In this document: one piece after another, positions 1 through 7,722 of the stretch
How the letters are laid out: each line of letters opens with the position of its first letter
How positions within the stretch are numbered: position 1 is the stretch's first letter
DNA from: Thioalkalivibrio sp. HK1
Lineage (GTDB): Bacteria > Pseudomonadota > Gammaproteobacteria > HK1
Length of the DNA stretch: 64,000 nucleotides
Assembly (NCBI GenBank): GCA_000583135.1
Contig: JFBG01000007.1
Span: 36,079-100,078 of the forward strand
Direction: 5' to 3'
Made by a program: the position numbers and the translations under genes
The notes under the pieces: generated by a model
Databases searched by the model: none
Seen by the model: only the letters and a program-made list of their open reading frames with translations
What the model was told of the DNA's origin: nothing

Positions 1-1538
1 ATCACCTTCCCTCTTCCGGCACGCGTATAGGGATTTTCGAAATCATCCCGCTCTGCGGATAGCGCCTCTACGGCGTCCGGTTGATGCAAACACTCGTTTT
101 TCATCTTTTCGAACAGAAGGCGTGCCGCTTTGGGAGAAATGCTGGCGGTGCCGTCATCTAACCGAGCGTTCAAACAATTTTCGGCCTTTTCCGGATCGAG
201 GCCGAAGTCGGATACCAACCGTTCCAGAACTTCCTCATCGGTTTGCTCACGATATTCGCCGGAGCGCTTTTTATCGGGTACCTGTTCGAAGATCGCATTG
301 ATAAATGCATCTTGCCGATCCAAATCCCATTCGTCCCAGAGCGGCCCTACACATTTATCCTTGCGCATCTCGAACGATGTCATATTGCCATCGAAGCCTT
401 TGCGTCTTTCCGACTCGAAATTGAAAACGATATTCTCATCGACGATCTCCGCCTCCTTCAGATAATTTTTCATCTTTTCGAAGGCGAGTGACTTTTTTTC
501 CTCGAGATCGCCGATGATTCGATCACGGATATCGATATGATCTCGCAAGAATTCATTGGTACCCTTGCTGGTGGACCATGAGAGGTTATTCACCTCTTGC
601 AGGATGCGATAACGCTGAAAACTCGGCAGGGCACGGTAGGTGCGATCCTCATCCGGGCAATAGACACAACGTCCCCGCTCCTGGGCTTTGAGCGGACGCT
701 GGGTGAAGATCACTTCGTGGATCTTCTCGCGATTGCTCGGATCCAATATCTCGGGGAACTCTTGCGAGCAAGCACTCCAGAGTTTTTCGAACTCGTCTTC
801 GTAGAGTTCCCGCTGGGGATAGATCTCGTAGAGCTTGCCATCTTCGCCCATGCGGGCGCGGGTGGTGCCTCCCTTGCGGCGGCGATTCCACAGGAACGAG
901 CCGTAGGTCAAATCCGCTCTTTCTTTCAAGGATTTGATGGCATCGATGCGATCTTGGGGCAATCCCATCTGTTTGAGCAGTTCACGGATGGAGCCGTGTA
1001 CCTTGCCACTGGTGACTTCATCGCTGCGATCCTTGCGATTGCTCTTGAAGCCGCGGCGCTGATTGAGGTGGAACAGGGCTCGTCCGATCAGATATTGGGG
1101 CTTGAGTCCTTCGGATATTCCCGGTGCCAGCAGCGGTTGGCCGAGCCGGTTTCTACGGCTTCGGATATCGGCAAGGACCGTCTGTGCGGATTCGGTGAGC
1201 AGCCGTCCCCGCAGTTCGACGGGATCGATTTTCTGCATCTCCCGTGCTTCTTGCGAATCCCTTGGCGGAAACAAACCCATCTTTCGCATCTGATCCATCA
1301 GGTAGGTTTGACGTTGCAAAAAGCGATCGCGACGACGGCGCATCTGCCGGGCCTGCCTGCGATCCGCCGCGAGCGTCGATTTGGACTTCGGCTCGCGACC
1401 GTCGGAGAAAATCCGAGAGCCCGCGGCCAAAATGGCGCAAGGCGCATCGTCCTCATCCAATTCGATCACCGCCCAGCCGAGGGAATTGGTGCCCACATCC
1501 AAGCCCAATCGATATTTGATCGCGTCTTTTGTTTCCAC
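1..1538 (-). CDS. cas9: Cas9, type II-C (N-terminal 512 codons; runs off the window)
   Basis: RNA-guided DNA endonuclease of a type II-C CRISPR system. The frame is open from a GTG at 1538 to the window edge, so the C-terminal part, including HNH, RuvC-II/III and the PAM-interacting domain, is not seen. Visible are RuvC-I (residues 9-26, YRLGLDVGTNSLGWAV, catalytic Asp14), a RIFSDGREPKS stretch, the arginine-rich bridge helix (about 60-76, DRRQARQMRRRRDRF) and the LNQRRGFKSNRK motif (158-169). A REC-lobe segment with QRPLK and GRCVYCPDEDR follows, a pattern typical of II-C proteins of the roseobacter type. GTG was chosen because GGAG lies eight bases upstream and RuvC-I falls at the usual distance from the start. 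It is divergent from the tracrRNA gene. cas1, cas2 and the array are presumably beyond position 1. Confidence 0.95.
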   Translation of the reverse strand, partial: METKDAIKYRLGLDVGTNSLGWAVIELDEDDAPCAILAAGSRIFSDGREPKSKSTLAADRRQARQMRRRRDRFLQRQTYLMDQMRKMGLFPPRDSQEAREMQKIDPVELRGRLLTESAQTVLADIRSRRNRLGQPLLAPGISEGLKPQYLIGRALFHLNQRRGFKSNRKDRSDEVTSGKVHGSIRELLKQMGLPQDRIDAIKSLKERADLTYGSFLWNRRRKGGTTRARMGEDGKLYEIYPQRELYEDEFEKLWSACSQEFPEILDPSNREKIHEVIFTQRPLKAQERGRCVYCPDEDRTYRALPSFQRYRILQEVNNLSWSTSKGTNEFLRDHIDIRDRIIGDLEEKKSLAFEKMKNYLKEAEIVDENIVFNFESERRKGFDGNMTSFEMRKDKCVGPLWDEWDLDRQDAFINAIFEQVPDKKRSGEYREQTDEEVLERLVSDFGLDPEKAENCLNARLDDGTASISPKAARLLFEKMKNECLHQPDAVEALSAERDDFENPYTRAGRGKV

Positions 1539-1546
1539 CGTTTCAT

Positions 1547-1550
1547 CTCC
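1547..1550 (-). promoter_or_regulatory. cas9 ribosome binding site (GGAG)
   Basis: GGAG eight bases before GTG 1538. It decides the start: a further in-frame GTG lies upstream at 1571, and an ATG five bases downstream of this site is out of frame. Confidence 0.6.
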
Positions 1551-1577
1551 AATCGAATCTACGAAGAGCACGTTTGA

Positions 1578-1613
1578 GATTATACGATGGGGGGAATGGG
1601 GTACTGAAACAAC
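1578..1613 (-). repeat. Solitary CRISPR-repeat-like element between cas9 and tracrRNA
   Basis: One 36-nt element, read on the minus strand. It starts GTTGTTTCAG, contains CCCCATTCCC and ends TATAATC. Like known II-C repeats (for example Neisseria, GTTG...TACAAT), it ends in a -10-like box. It can pair with the tracrRNA anti-repeat: forward 1592-1601 is identical to 1698-1707 (GGGAATGGGG), and forward 1604-1613 (CTGAAACAAC) is nearly identical to 1714-1724 (CTGAGATTAAC). They are separated by an unequal internal loop of 2 versus 6 nt. That gives about 20 pairs in the upper-stem, bulge, lower-stem layout of crRNA:tracrRNA. No second copy was seen in the window, so repeat identity is inferred from the pairing. 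Confidence 0.65.
1579..1584 (-). promoter_or_regulatory. Putative cas9 -10 box (TATAAT)
   Basis: A perfect TATAAT on the minus strand, about 40 nt before the cas9 GTG. It lies inside the 3' end of the repeat-like element. The best -35 match (TTTCAG, 19 nt upstream) is weak. Initiation would be near 1571, giving cas9 a leader of about 33 nt. Confidence 0.5.
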
Positions 1614-1661
1614 TTGTCATGGAGGGACCACCTAAGATGACGGGAATATTACACCGTCGGC

Positions 1662-1689
1662 TTGCGTTTGCCAGCTCGTTGCGTATACT
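1662..1689 (+). promoter_or_regulatory. Sigma-70-type promoter of the tracrRNA gene
   Basis: TTGCGT at 1662-1667 and TATACT at 1684-1689, separated by 16 nt. The predicted start is near A1697, exactly at the beginning of the anti-repeat. Confidence 0.65.
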
Positions 1690-1696
1690 GCGGGTT

Positions 1697-1779
1697 AGGG
1701 AATGGGGTTTTCGCTGAGATTAACAAGCGAGAATTCGCACACCTCGGAAGGCGGCCTACGGGCTGCCTTCTTGCTTTTT
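1697..1779 (+). ncRNA. tracrRNA (predicted)
   Basis: Predicted trans-activating CRISPR RNA of about 83 nt, divergent from cas9. The anti-repeat (about 1697-1724) is complementary to the solitary repeat at 1578-1613 in two blocks around an internal loop. Next is a short nexus-like hairpin, GCGA-GAAU-UCGC (1727-1738), then a strong terminator hairpin. The order promoter, anti-repeat, small hairpin, terminator is that of II-C tracrRNAs. If correct, the array repeats should contain a block close to GTTGTTTCAG plus CCCCATTCCC. Boundaries are inferred from the promoter and the T tract. Confidence 0.7.
1748..1779 (+). terminator. Rho-independent terminator of tracrRNA
   Basis: Nine-base-pair stem (1748-1756 with 1761-1769, one G-U pair) closed by a UACG tetraloop and followed by CTTGCTTTTT. 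Confidence 0.8.
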
Positions 1780-1943
1780 GCCGCCCGTTCGGGATTCCAT
1801 CCAATCCTTCCCGCTTTCCATCTCCTGCACATCCGAGTCCTCGGCGCCGTGGTTCGGGGCGCTCCGAACGCCCCCGCCCTTTGCGCCCGTTAGACTGAAT
1901 CATCAACAGCGATCATCCACCCCATCGAGAGCCCGAGTCTTCC

Positions 1944-2363
1944 ATGAGCGAGACGATCACCCCTGAAAAGATCGAGGAGATGCTGGCTAAAGCCTCCTTT
2001 CATCGCTTCTGCGAGCCGAAAGTGATCTCGCTCGATGAAAGCGCCGGAACGCTGACCCTAAAAGTTCCGATGCGCGATGAGTTCGAGCGGGTGACGGGAT
2101 CCAAGCAGTGGCACGGCGGGGTGATGGCGGCGGTGGTCGATATCGCCGGAGATCTCGCCTTGGCCATCGTTTACGGCGGCCCTTTACCGACCATCAATCT
2201 GCGAATCGACTACTTGCGTCCTGCGATCGATACCGATTTGACCGCGATCGGCAAGGTACGCCGCGCCGGACGAACGATCGGCGTGGTTGATGTGGATGTC
2301 ATCGACGATCGCGGCGAGGTGGTTGCGATCGGGCGCGGTTGCTACTCATCCAAGGTAGGCTGA
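1944..2363 (+). CDS. PaaI-family hotdog-fold thioesterase
   Basis: Predicted acyl-CoA or aryl-CoA thioesterase of 139 residues, the normal size for a single hotdog domain. The family's HGG-centred motif is present (KQWHGGVMAAVVDIAGDLA, about residues 54-72), where the family places the catalytic acidic residue in the following helix. A later NLRIDYLRP strand matches the PaaI pattern. It would hydrolyse CoA thioesters in the cytoplasm. It stands alone between the tracrRNA gene and a strong terminator, so its substrate is not suggested by its neighbours. Confidence 0.85.
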   Translation: MSETITPEKIEEMLAKASFHRFCEPKVISLDESAGTLTLKVPMRDEFERVTGSKQWHGGVMAAVVDIAGDLALAIVYGGPLPTINLRIDYLRPAIDTDLTAIGKVRRAGRTIGVVDVDVIDDRGEVVAIGRGCYSSKVG

Positions 2364-2384
2364 CAAGGTAGGCTGAGCGAACCT

Positions 2385-2427
2385 GCGAGCGCATGGCACA
2401 TCGCTTCGCGGGCGCTCGCTTTTTTTT
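2385..2427 (+). terminator. Rho-independent terminator after the thioesterase gene
   Basis: Perfect 8-bp stem GCGAGCGC (2385-2392) with GCGCTCGC (2412-2419), followed by eight T residues. Confidence 0.9.
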
Positions 2428-2881
2428 CGCACTTCGCATACCCAATACCCAAGAAGGGGCAACCCCCTAAGGCTCTTTATTTCGGGCTCGGGGCTTATGG
2501 CGCGAACGGCGGGAAGCCGAGATTGTGACTAGGATAAGGATATCGGCTGGCGCTGATCTTGCCGAGAAAAGCGCATGCCCATAAGAAAAAGTGATTTTTG
2601 CCTAAAACGAAGTATGCTTAAAGGCTATTATCCGGCTGCAGGCGGTTTACTGGATCGACCTCATCGGTGGGTCGTCTGCGAAATCCGTCGGCAGGCTCCG
2701 GGGAATGAAAGATTCGGTTCTCCCTCGGAAAAAGGCACCGGTTCTCGGTTGGATCTTCGATCGAAAATCGACTCGCCCCTACCGGCATACGGGTACGATA
2801 TCCGGCGTATCATGGAGCGGTTCGGACCAAGGCGGCTCGTGCCGGGCAAGGGGCGGTTATCAAAGGAGCTGACGACTCAAG
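2428..2881. other. 454-bp non-coding stretch upstream of ilvE
   Basis: No supported gene was found on either strand. A GC-rich segment (about 2490-2530) and a TCGGC/GCCGA hairpin (about 2545-2570) could form structure, but neither matches a riboswitch or leader that I recognise. It ends with AGGAG about 13 nt before the ilvE start. Confidence 0.5.
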
Positions 2882-4012
2882 ATGGAATTTCGAATCGAAA
2901 TAGCGCCACCCGAAATAAGGCGCCCCAAGCCTACGGACGAAAGCGCTTTGGGCTTCGGACGGATCTACAGCGATCACATGTTCACGATGCGCTGGACCGA
3001 ACAAGGCGGATGGACCGACCCCACCGTACGGCCCTTCTCGGATCTCAAGCTCTCGCCCGCCTCTCTCGTATTGCACTACAGCCAGACGATCTTCGAGGGA
3101 TTGAAGGCCTATCGCAACCCGGAGGGGAATATCAATCTCTTTCGGCCTCGGGATAACGCCGCGCGCTTCAACCAATCCGCATCTCGGGTCGATCTGCCTC
3201 AGGTCGATCCGGAGATCTTCATGAGAGCGATCCGGGAATTGGTGGAACTGGATCACGAATGGATCCCGAAATCCAAGGGAACCTCGCTCTATATCCGCCC
3301 CACGATGATCGCGACCGAACCCTATATCGGCCTCAAATCCGCGCAGGAAGTGCTCTTTTTCATCATCACCGGTCCGGTCGGAGCCTATTATCAGGAGGGC
3401 TTCAATCCGGTGAATATCACCGTCTGCGATCGCTATTCGCGGGCCGGGCCGGGGGGCTTGGGCTCGATCAAGGCCGGGGCGAATTACGCGGCCAGCCTCA
3501 AGGCCGAGAAAGAGGCCTCGAGCCGCGGCTTTTCCCAAGTGCTCTGGTTGGATGCAGCGGAGCGCAAATACATCGAAGAAGTCGGTTCGATGAATATCCT
3601 TTTCATGATGTCGGGCACGGTCGTTACTCCCCCGCCCGGCGATACGATCCTCGATGGAATTACCAAGGCCTCGGTTTTGGAACTTCTCAGACAGTGGGGG
3701 GTGCCGGTGGAAGAACGTCGCCTCGCCATCGGCGAGGTATTGGGTGCGCAAAGAAGCGGGGAGCTCGATGAGGTTTTCGGAGCGGGCACCGCCGCGGTGA
3801 TCTCACCGGTCGGTTCTTTCGAATACCGAGGAAAGGTCTACCATGTCAAAAACGGGGGCACCGGGCAGTTGACGAAAAGGCTCTTCGAAAAGCTGACCGA
3901 TATCCAGTACAACTCGTCCTCGAAAAAGCCGGATCGCTTCGGATGGGTGCACGAGATACCGCTGCCCGCCGCTTCGGGTGCCGCTTCACAATCCGATTCA
4001 TCCAAGCCCTAA
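2882..4012 (+). CDS. ilvE: Branched-chain amino acid aminotransferase
   Basis: PLP-dependent fold-type IV aminotransferase of 376 residues, interconverting Leu/Ile/Val and their 2-oxo acids with glutamate/2-oxoglutarate. The length and the motifs LYIRPTMIATEP and GGLGSIKAGANYAASLKA indicate the longer, eukaryote-like class of BCATs. The PLP Schiff-base lysine is expected at Lys197 in that second motif. The C-terminal EVFGAGTAAVISPV segment binds the cofactor phosphate in this family. It is monocistronic by position, preceded by a long spacer. It could serve synthesis or, together with the Liv transporter nearby, degradation of branched-chain amino acids. Confidence 0.93.
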   Translation: MEFRIEIAPPEIRRPKPTDESALGFGRIYSDHMFTMRWTEQGGWTDPTVRPFSDLKLSPASLVLHYSQTIFEGLKAYRNPEGNINLFRPRDNAARFNQSASRVDLPQVDPEIFMRAIRELVELDHEWIPKSKGTSLYIRPTMIATEPYIGLKSAQEVLFFIITGPVGAYYQEGFNPVNITVCDRYSRAGPGGLGSIKAGANYAASLKAEKEASSRGFSQVLWLDAAERKYIEEVGSMNILFMMSGTVVTPPPGDTILDGITKASVLELLRQWGVPVEERRLAIGEVLGAQRSGELDEVFGAGTAAVISPVGSFEYRGKVYHVKNGGTGQLTKRLFEKLTDIQYNSSSKKPDRFGWVHEIPLPAASGAASQSDSSKP

Positions 4013-4374
4013 TCCGTCCACGATCACCAACGACGACCTTATTCGGCAACGAACAACCTCTAAATTCATCGATTTTTTCCAAAAAACTTGCGCCTTCAAG
4101 CCGCTTTATTTTGCTGTTTTCGGCAAAGGCGATGCTGGCCCGTGCGAGGCTTTCGAATCTCCTCGAGAGCCTCCGGCCCCGCCTCATCGGAGAACGATAG
4201 CTCGTGGCCGATGGCGTGAAAACAGCCTAGGTTTGCGGATATCAGTCTCTTCTTCTATCTCGTATTCGCACGTTATTCGTATGTAGCATCCCTTTATCGC
4301 AGCATGAGGATCCGCCGGATTTCGAGGCTCGATCGTAACGATGGGTGGGGTGGATCCCTGTGGAAATCCCCCCT
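4013..4374. other. Convergent intergenic region ilvE / VOC gene
   Basis: About 360 bp between two convergent genes. No supported coding sequence and no clear terminator with a T tract were seen. Confidence 0.4.
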
Positions 4375-5217
4375 TCACTCCGCTGCGATCACCCCGATAT
4401 TGAGATTGTCAAAGCCCTCGAACTTGATCCATGCAAACGGGCGCTTGGCGAAAACCCCGGTCGGGCAAAGGGGCAAGCGCTCTTGCGAGGCGGCCATATC
4501 GCGGCTTCGGATCAAGCACCCGCAGGGGGTCGGACCGTAGCGATCGATCAGATCGGCGATCGGATCGTCGGCGCTTTCAGGGGAGACGAGGCTGACCGGT
4601 TCGCCTTCGAGGAGCATGATGCGGCCGGGAAAAGCGGAAGAATCGATATCGACCGGCTCGCCGGCACCGTAGATCCTTTGCATCTCAAGAGCTGCGGCCT
4701 CGACATCCGGCACCGCAATCAACACCGAGTCGATTCCCTCGAGTTCGCCGACACGCACGCTTTCGGATACCTGCACCCGGTTTCGGCGGGGGGTATGGTC
4801 ACTGACCATGAAGGGATGGAGCGAGCCCATGCCATCGGCCCCGACGAACATGATTTCGGATTCGACGCTCTCGCCATCGGGACGGCGGCGAGCGGAATCC
4901 CGAGGGCCGTCGAGCGGTATTCCGAGATTGGCCAGGCGAGTGCCGATCCGATGCATGTCGTCCACCGTGATCGACCATGCGCAGGCGCCGCCGTCGGTTT
5001 CGATATGGCGTTGCCAGACCGGGGCCTGCTGACCCGGCTGACGCACCGAGACGATCTCGATATAGCTCCCGTCCATGAAACCCAAGGTGGAGAAATGGGT
5101 TGCACCGTTCGAGTGGATGCCGCCATAGTCGGTAGAGAGGCCTACCCGTGCAAAGGCTCCGGCCAACGCTTCCATACGAGACCATGCGAATACCACACGA
5201 TCGATGCGAAAAGACAT
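4375..5217 (-). CDS. VOC-superfamily (glyoxalase-like domain) protein
   Basis: Protein of 280 residues opening with MSFRIDRVVFAWSRMEA, a pattern of the glyoxalase-like (PF13468-type) family. It has two babababb-type halves: an N-terminal one with GTHF-like SNGATHFSTLGFMDGSYIEIV, and a C-terminal one with IDSVLIAVPDVEAAALEM and FPGRIMLLEG. The superfamily contains metal-dependent lyases, isomerases and dioxygenases. No specific reaction can be assigned. It lies 302 bp downstream of the UxaA-type gene on the same strand and could be its distant operon partner. Confidence 0.75.
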   Translation of the reverse strand: MSFRIDRVVFAWSRMEALAGAFARVGLSTDYGGIHSNGATHFSTLGFMDGSYIEIVSVRQPGQQAPVWQRHIETDGGACAWSITVDDMHRIGTRLANLGIPLDGPRDSARRRPDGESVESEIMFVGADGMGSLHPFMVSDHTPRRNRVQVSESVRVGELEGIDSVLIAVPDVEAAALEMQRIYGAGEPVDIDSSAFPGRIMLLEGEPVSLVSPESADDPIADLIDRYGPTPCGCLIRSRDMAASQERLPLCPTGVFAKRPFAWIKFEGFDNLNIGVIAAE

Positions 5218-5407
5218 CTCGTCTTACCTCCCGATAAGCAAAACGCCGATGCAACGAGGGGATCGCCCACGGCTTCGCGCTTGTAAAAAGTGCTATGGGG
5301 CGATTGCCGGCGGCAACTCATGCAAGAGCGCCCGCCATCGCCGACGAGGAATGAGAGCGGAACGATCATCTGCGGATGACGGATCACCGTCTTCCGCCGA
5401 AGAATTT

Positions 5408-5455
5408 CCGAATCGAAAGCCGAATCGAAAGCCAGATCGAAAGCCGAATCGAAAA
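5408..5455. repeat. Four tandem copies of a 12-bp unit (CCGAATCGAAAG)
   Basis: Units at 5408, 5420, 5432 and 5444. The first two are identical, the third has CCAGATCGAAAG and the fourth ends in A. It lies in the spacer between the UxaA-type gene and the VOC gene. Confidence 0.85.
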
Positions 5456-5519
5456 AACGGGCCTCGCCGATCCGATGGACGGGAGATGTCTCGAAAGAGA
5501 GGAGCTATCCGCCCGACAA

Positions 5520-6695
5520 TCAAGCGCTCTCGTATAGACGGGTGAGCACGAATTCCCGATGCCCCAAAGCCTCCGCCGCCGTCAATCGCCCGTTGGCGGT
5601 GCGCAGCATCATGTCGAGCAAGGCATCTCCGGCATCGTCGGGGGTCATCTCCCGACGCAGCAACCCGGAAACATCGACATCCACATGCTCGCTCATCGTG
5701 CGCACGGTGCGTGGATTGGCGCAGATTTTGATATTCGGCAAGATCGGATTGCCGATGATATTGCCCTGTCCGGTCGGGAAGAAATGCACCACGAAACCCG
5801 AGGCCGCGCACAAGGTCACCATTTCCGCCGCCGCCGAGGAGGAATCCATGAACCAAAGGCCGGAGCCGGTCGGGGCCTCCGCCTTGTCGAGCACCCCGTC
5901 GACCATGCACTCGCGGCCGATCTTCTGGATATTGCCCAAGGCTTTCTCTTCGATCGTGGTCAACCCGCCCGCGATATTTCCCTTGGTCGGCTGGGACTCC
6001 GAGAGATCGCTGGTTTTATGACGCTCGACGATCTCTTGATAGCGGTTGAACATGAACATGAAGCGCTCGCGAATCTCCGGGGTCCGACAGCGATCCGCCA
6101 CGAGATGCTCGCCGCCGGTGATCTCGGTGGTCTCCCCGAAAACGAGCGTCGCTCCATGACGATAGAGCTTGTCGAAGGCGTTGCCGACCGTGGGATTGGC
6201 ACCGCAGCCCGAAGTGGTATCCGACTCCCCGCACTTGGTCGAGACCCATAGATCCGAAAGCGGGGCCTCCTCGCGCACGAGCTCCGAAGCCCATTGCACA
6301 TACTCGCGAGCGGTGCGCGAAGCGCGCATGATGGTCTCGTGATCGCCATGCATCTCGATGCCGTAGCCGGTAACCGGCTTGCCGGAGGCGGCGATGCCAT
6401 CCACCACCCGCCGAGTCCAACCCTCCTCGATCCCGATCACCACCACCGCAGCGACATTGGGATTGGTTCCGGTTCCGATCAGCGTACGGAAATGCAGATC
6501 GAGATCCGCCCCGAATTGCAGCCTCCCGTAGGGATGGGGAAGCGCCATCGTACCCTTGATGTTATTGGATACCGCCTCGCAGGCGGCATTCGACAGATCG
6601 TCCACGGGAAGAATGATCACGTGGTTGCGAACTCCGATTCGCCCATTCTCGCGACGGAATCCGCGAAAGGATGTAGAGGATAAATCGATGCTCAT
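5520..6695 (-). CDS. UxaA-family lyase, large subunit (altronate dehydratase / SuyB-like)
   Basis: The 391-residue protein corresponds to the large, C-terminal domain of altronate dehydratase. In split enzymes this is the beta subunit of (2R)-sulfolactate sulfo-lyase (SuyB) and relatives. Recognisable stretches are [15 protein letters not shown] near the N-terminus, [20 protein letters not shown] with cysteines typical of iron or FeS binding, EITGGEHL, and [24 protein letters not shown] near the C-terminus. These enzymes remove water or sulfite from 2-hydroxy acids. It lies 51 bp downstream of the small subunit gene on the same strand. Sequence alone does not decide between a sugar acid, sulfolactate or another hydroxy acid. 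Confidence 0.85.
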   Translation of the reverse strand: MSIDLSSTSFRGFRRENGRIGVRNHVIILPVDDLSNAACEAVSNNIKGTMALPHPYGRLQFGADLDLHFRTLIGTGTNPNVAAVVVIGIEEGWTRRVVDGIAASGKPVTGYGIEMHGDHETIMRASRTAREYVQWASELVREEAPLSDLWVSTKCGESDTTSGCGANPTVGNAFDKLYRHGATLVFGETTEITGGEHLVADRCRTPEIRERFMFMFNRYQEIVERHKTSDLSESQPTKGNIAGGLTTIEEKALGNIQKIGRECMVDGVLDKAEAPTGSGLWFMDSSSAAAEMVTLCAASGFVVHFFPTGQGNIIGNPILPNIKICANPRTVRTMSEHVDVDVSGLLRREMTPDDAGDALLDMMLRTANGRLTAAEALGHREFVLTRLYESA

Positions 6696-6746
6696 CTTCG
6701 CTTTTCTCCTGCGTTTCCCGATATCGCGCTTCGCACGATGACGGGC

Positions 6747-7028
6747 TTACCAACGCTTGGTCTTGATATTGTGCACATGGGCGTGCTCGCCCAAAGCGAT
6801 GGTCGCCACCGCCTTGCCGATATCCACCCCGTATTTGATCACGGTATCACCCGCTTGCAGGGGCTTGATCGCGAGCTTGTGGCCGATCGGGATATCGCTG
6901 ACCGCCCGAAAGGCAATCTCCCGATCCTGATCCATGATCCAACCGGTCAGATCCGCGCCCGCTTCGACCCCCTCGACCACCACGACACCGACGCTATCGC
7001 CTTCGTCGTGCACCACGAAATCGATCAT
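6747..7028 (-). CDS. UxaA-family lyase, small subunit (SAF domain, SuyA-like)
   Basis: Small subunit (93 residues) of the split UxaA/SuyAB-type lyase, carrying the SAF domain that is the N-terminal domain of fused altronate dehydratases. It opens MIDFVVHDEGDSVGVVVVEGV, contains DIPIGHKLAIKPLQAGDTVIKYG and ends HAHVHNIKTKRW, the C-terminal signature shared with SuyA-like proteins. The start at 7028 is preferred over a longer frame because homology begins here and GGGAGG lies about 11 nt upstream. The large subunit gene follows after 51 bp, so the two are probably co-transcribed. Confidence 0.85.
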   Translation of the reverse strand: MIDFVVHDEGDSVGVVVVEGVEAGADLTGWIMDQDREIAFRAVSDIPIGHKLAIKPLQAGDTVIKYGVDIGKAVATIALGEHAHVHNIKTKRW

Positions 7029-7722
7029 CTCTCGAAAAACCTCCCTATTGGACGATGGGCTTGTCGGGATATGACAAGCAGCCGGCTCTCGTGAAGACCT
7101 GCCGATAAAGCGTTCATGCAACGCCCGTGGGAGCTCGGCAGGGAGCTCGATGAGCCGGCAAGGCGTGCTTTGCGCACTCCCAAGCGGATCGAAGGACCCA
7201 TGGCACGGGCACCGCCAAAGGGTAGACTATATCCCCGATTGCATCTTCTGTCAGGGACACCCGCACCGAGGCTCGAAGATGCGCCGGAAAATCGCGCACG
7301 ATCCCGCCTTCGTCGGGGCGAGGGCGGGGAACGACAATTCTTCGAAAGGCGGCGAAAAGCGAGCGAGACTCGAAGCCGCTCGAAGCGAGCGATATCGGCA
7401 AGAAGAAGCAATCCGAGGGTGTTCACGCCGTTGACCGGCCACCTCGATCGGGAGCAATGCCAACCACCGATGGCGGCATTGGGTACACTGAACAAGCGCT
7501 AAAAACCTTTCGTCCATCGCCGGAACCCTTGGGCCTTGGACGATTCCGTTTTTCAAAAAATTCTTTTTATTCGCACAAAGTGCGCAACTTTTGGCGATAT
7601 CGATGGTCTAACCATTCACGAGAAGGGGATTTTCCCTTCGGATTGAAATACCGGGTGCAAGACCGGCTCGAATCCATGCCGACCGAGCATCCATCCCTAA
7701 CTTTCAGCGAGAGAAAATCGAA
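7029..7722. other. Divergent intergenic region (about 690 bp)
   Basis: Region between the minus-strand lyase genes and the plus-strand NYN gene. No supported gene. A small perfect hairpin CGCAC-AAA-GTGCG (7572-7584) lies in an AT-rich patch about 140 bp before the NYN start. No recognised riboswitch. Confidence 0.4.

Noticed and set aside
597..1577. Long plus-strand open frame opposite cas9
   Set aside because: It is antisense to an unmistakable Cas9 reading frame and encodes no recognisable domain.
1578..1613. Complete CRISPR array in the window
   Set aside because: Only one repeat-like copy is present, with no second copy at the 60-70 bp spacing of an array.
7640..7710. tRNA-like segment with CTCGAATCC and a terminal AGCA
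   Set aside because: No acceptor, anticodon or 5-bp T stem could be folded around it.
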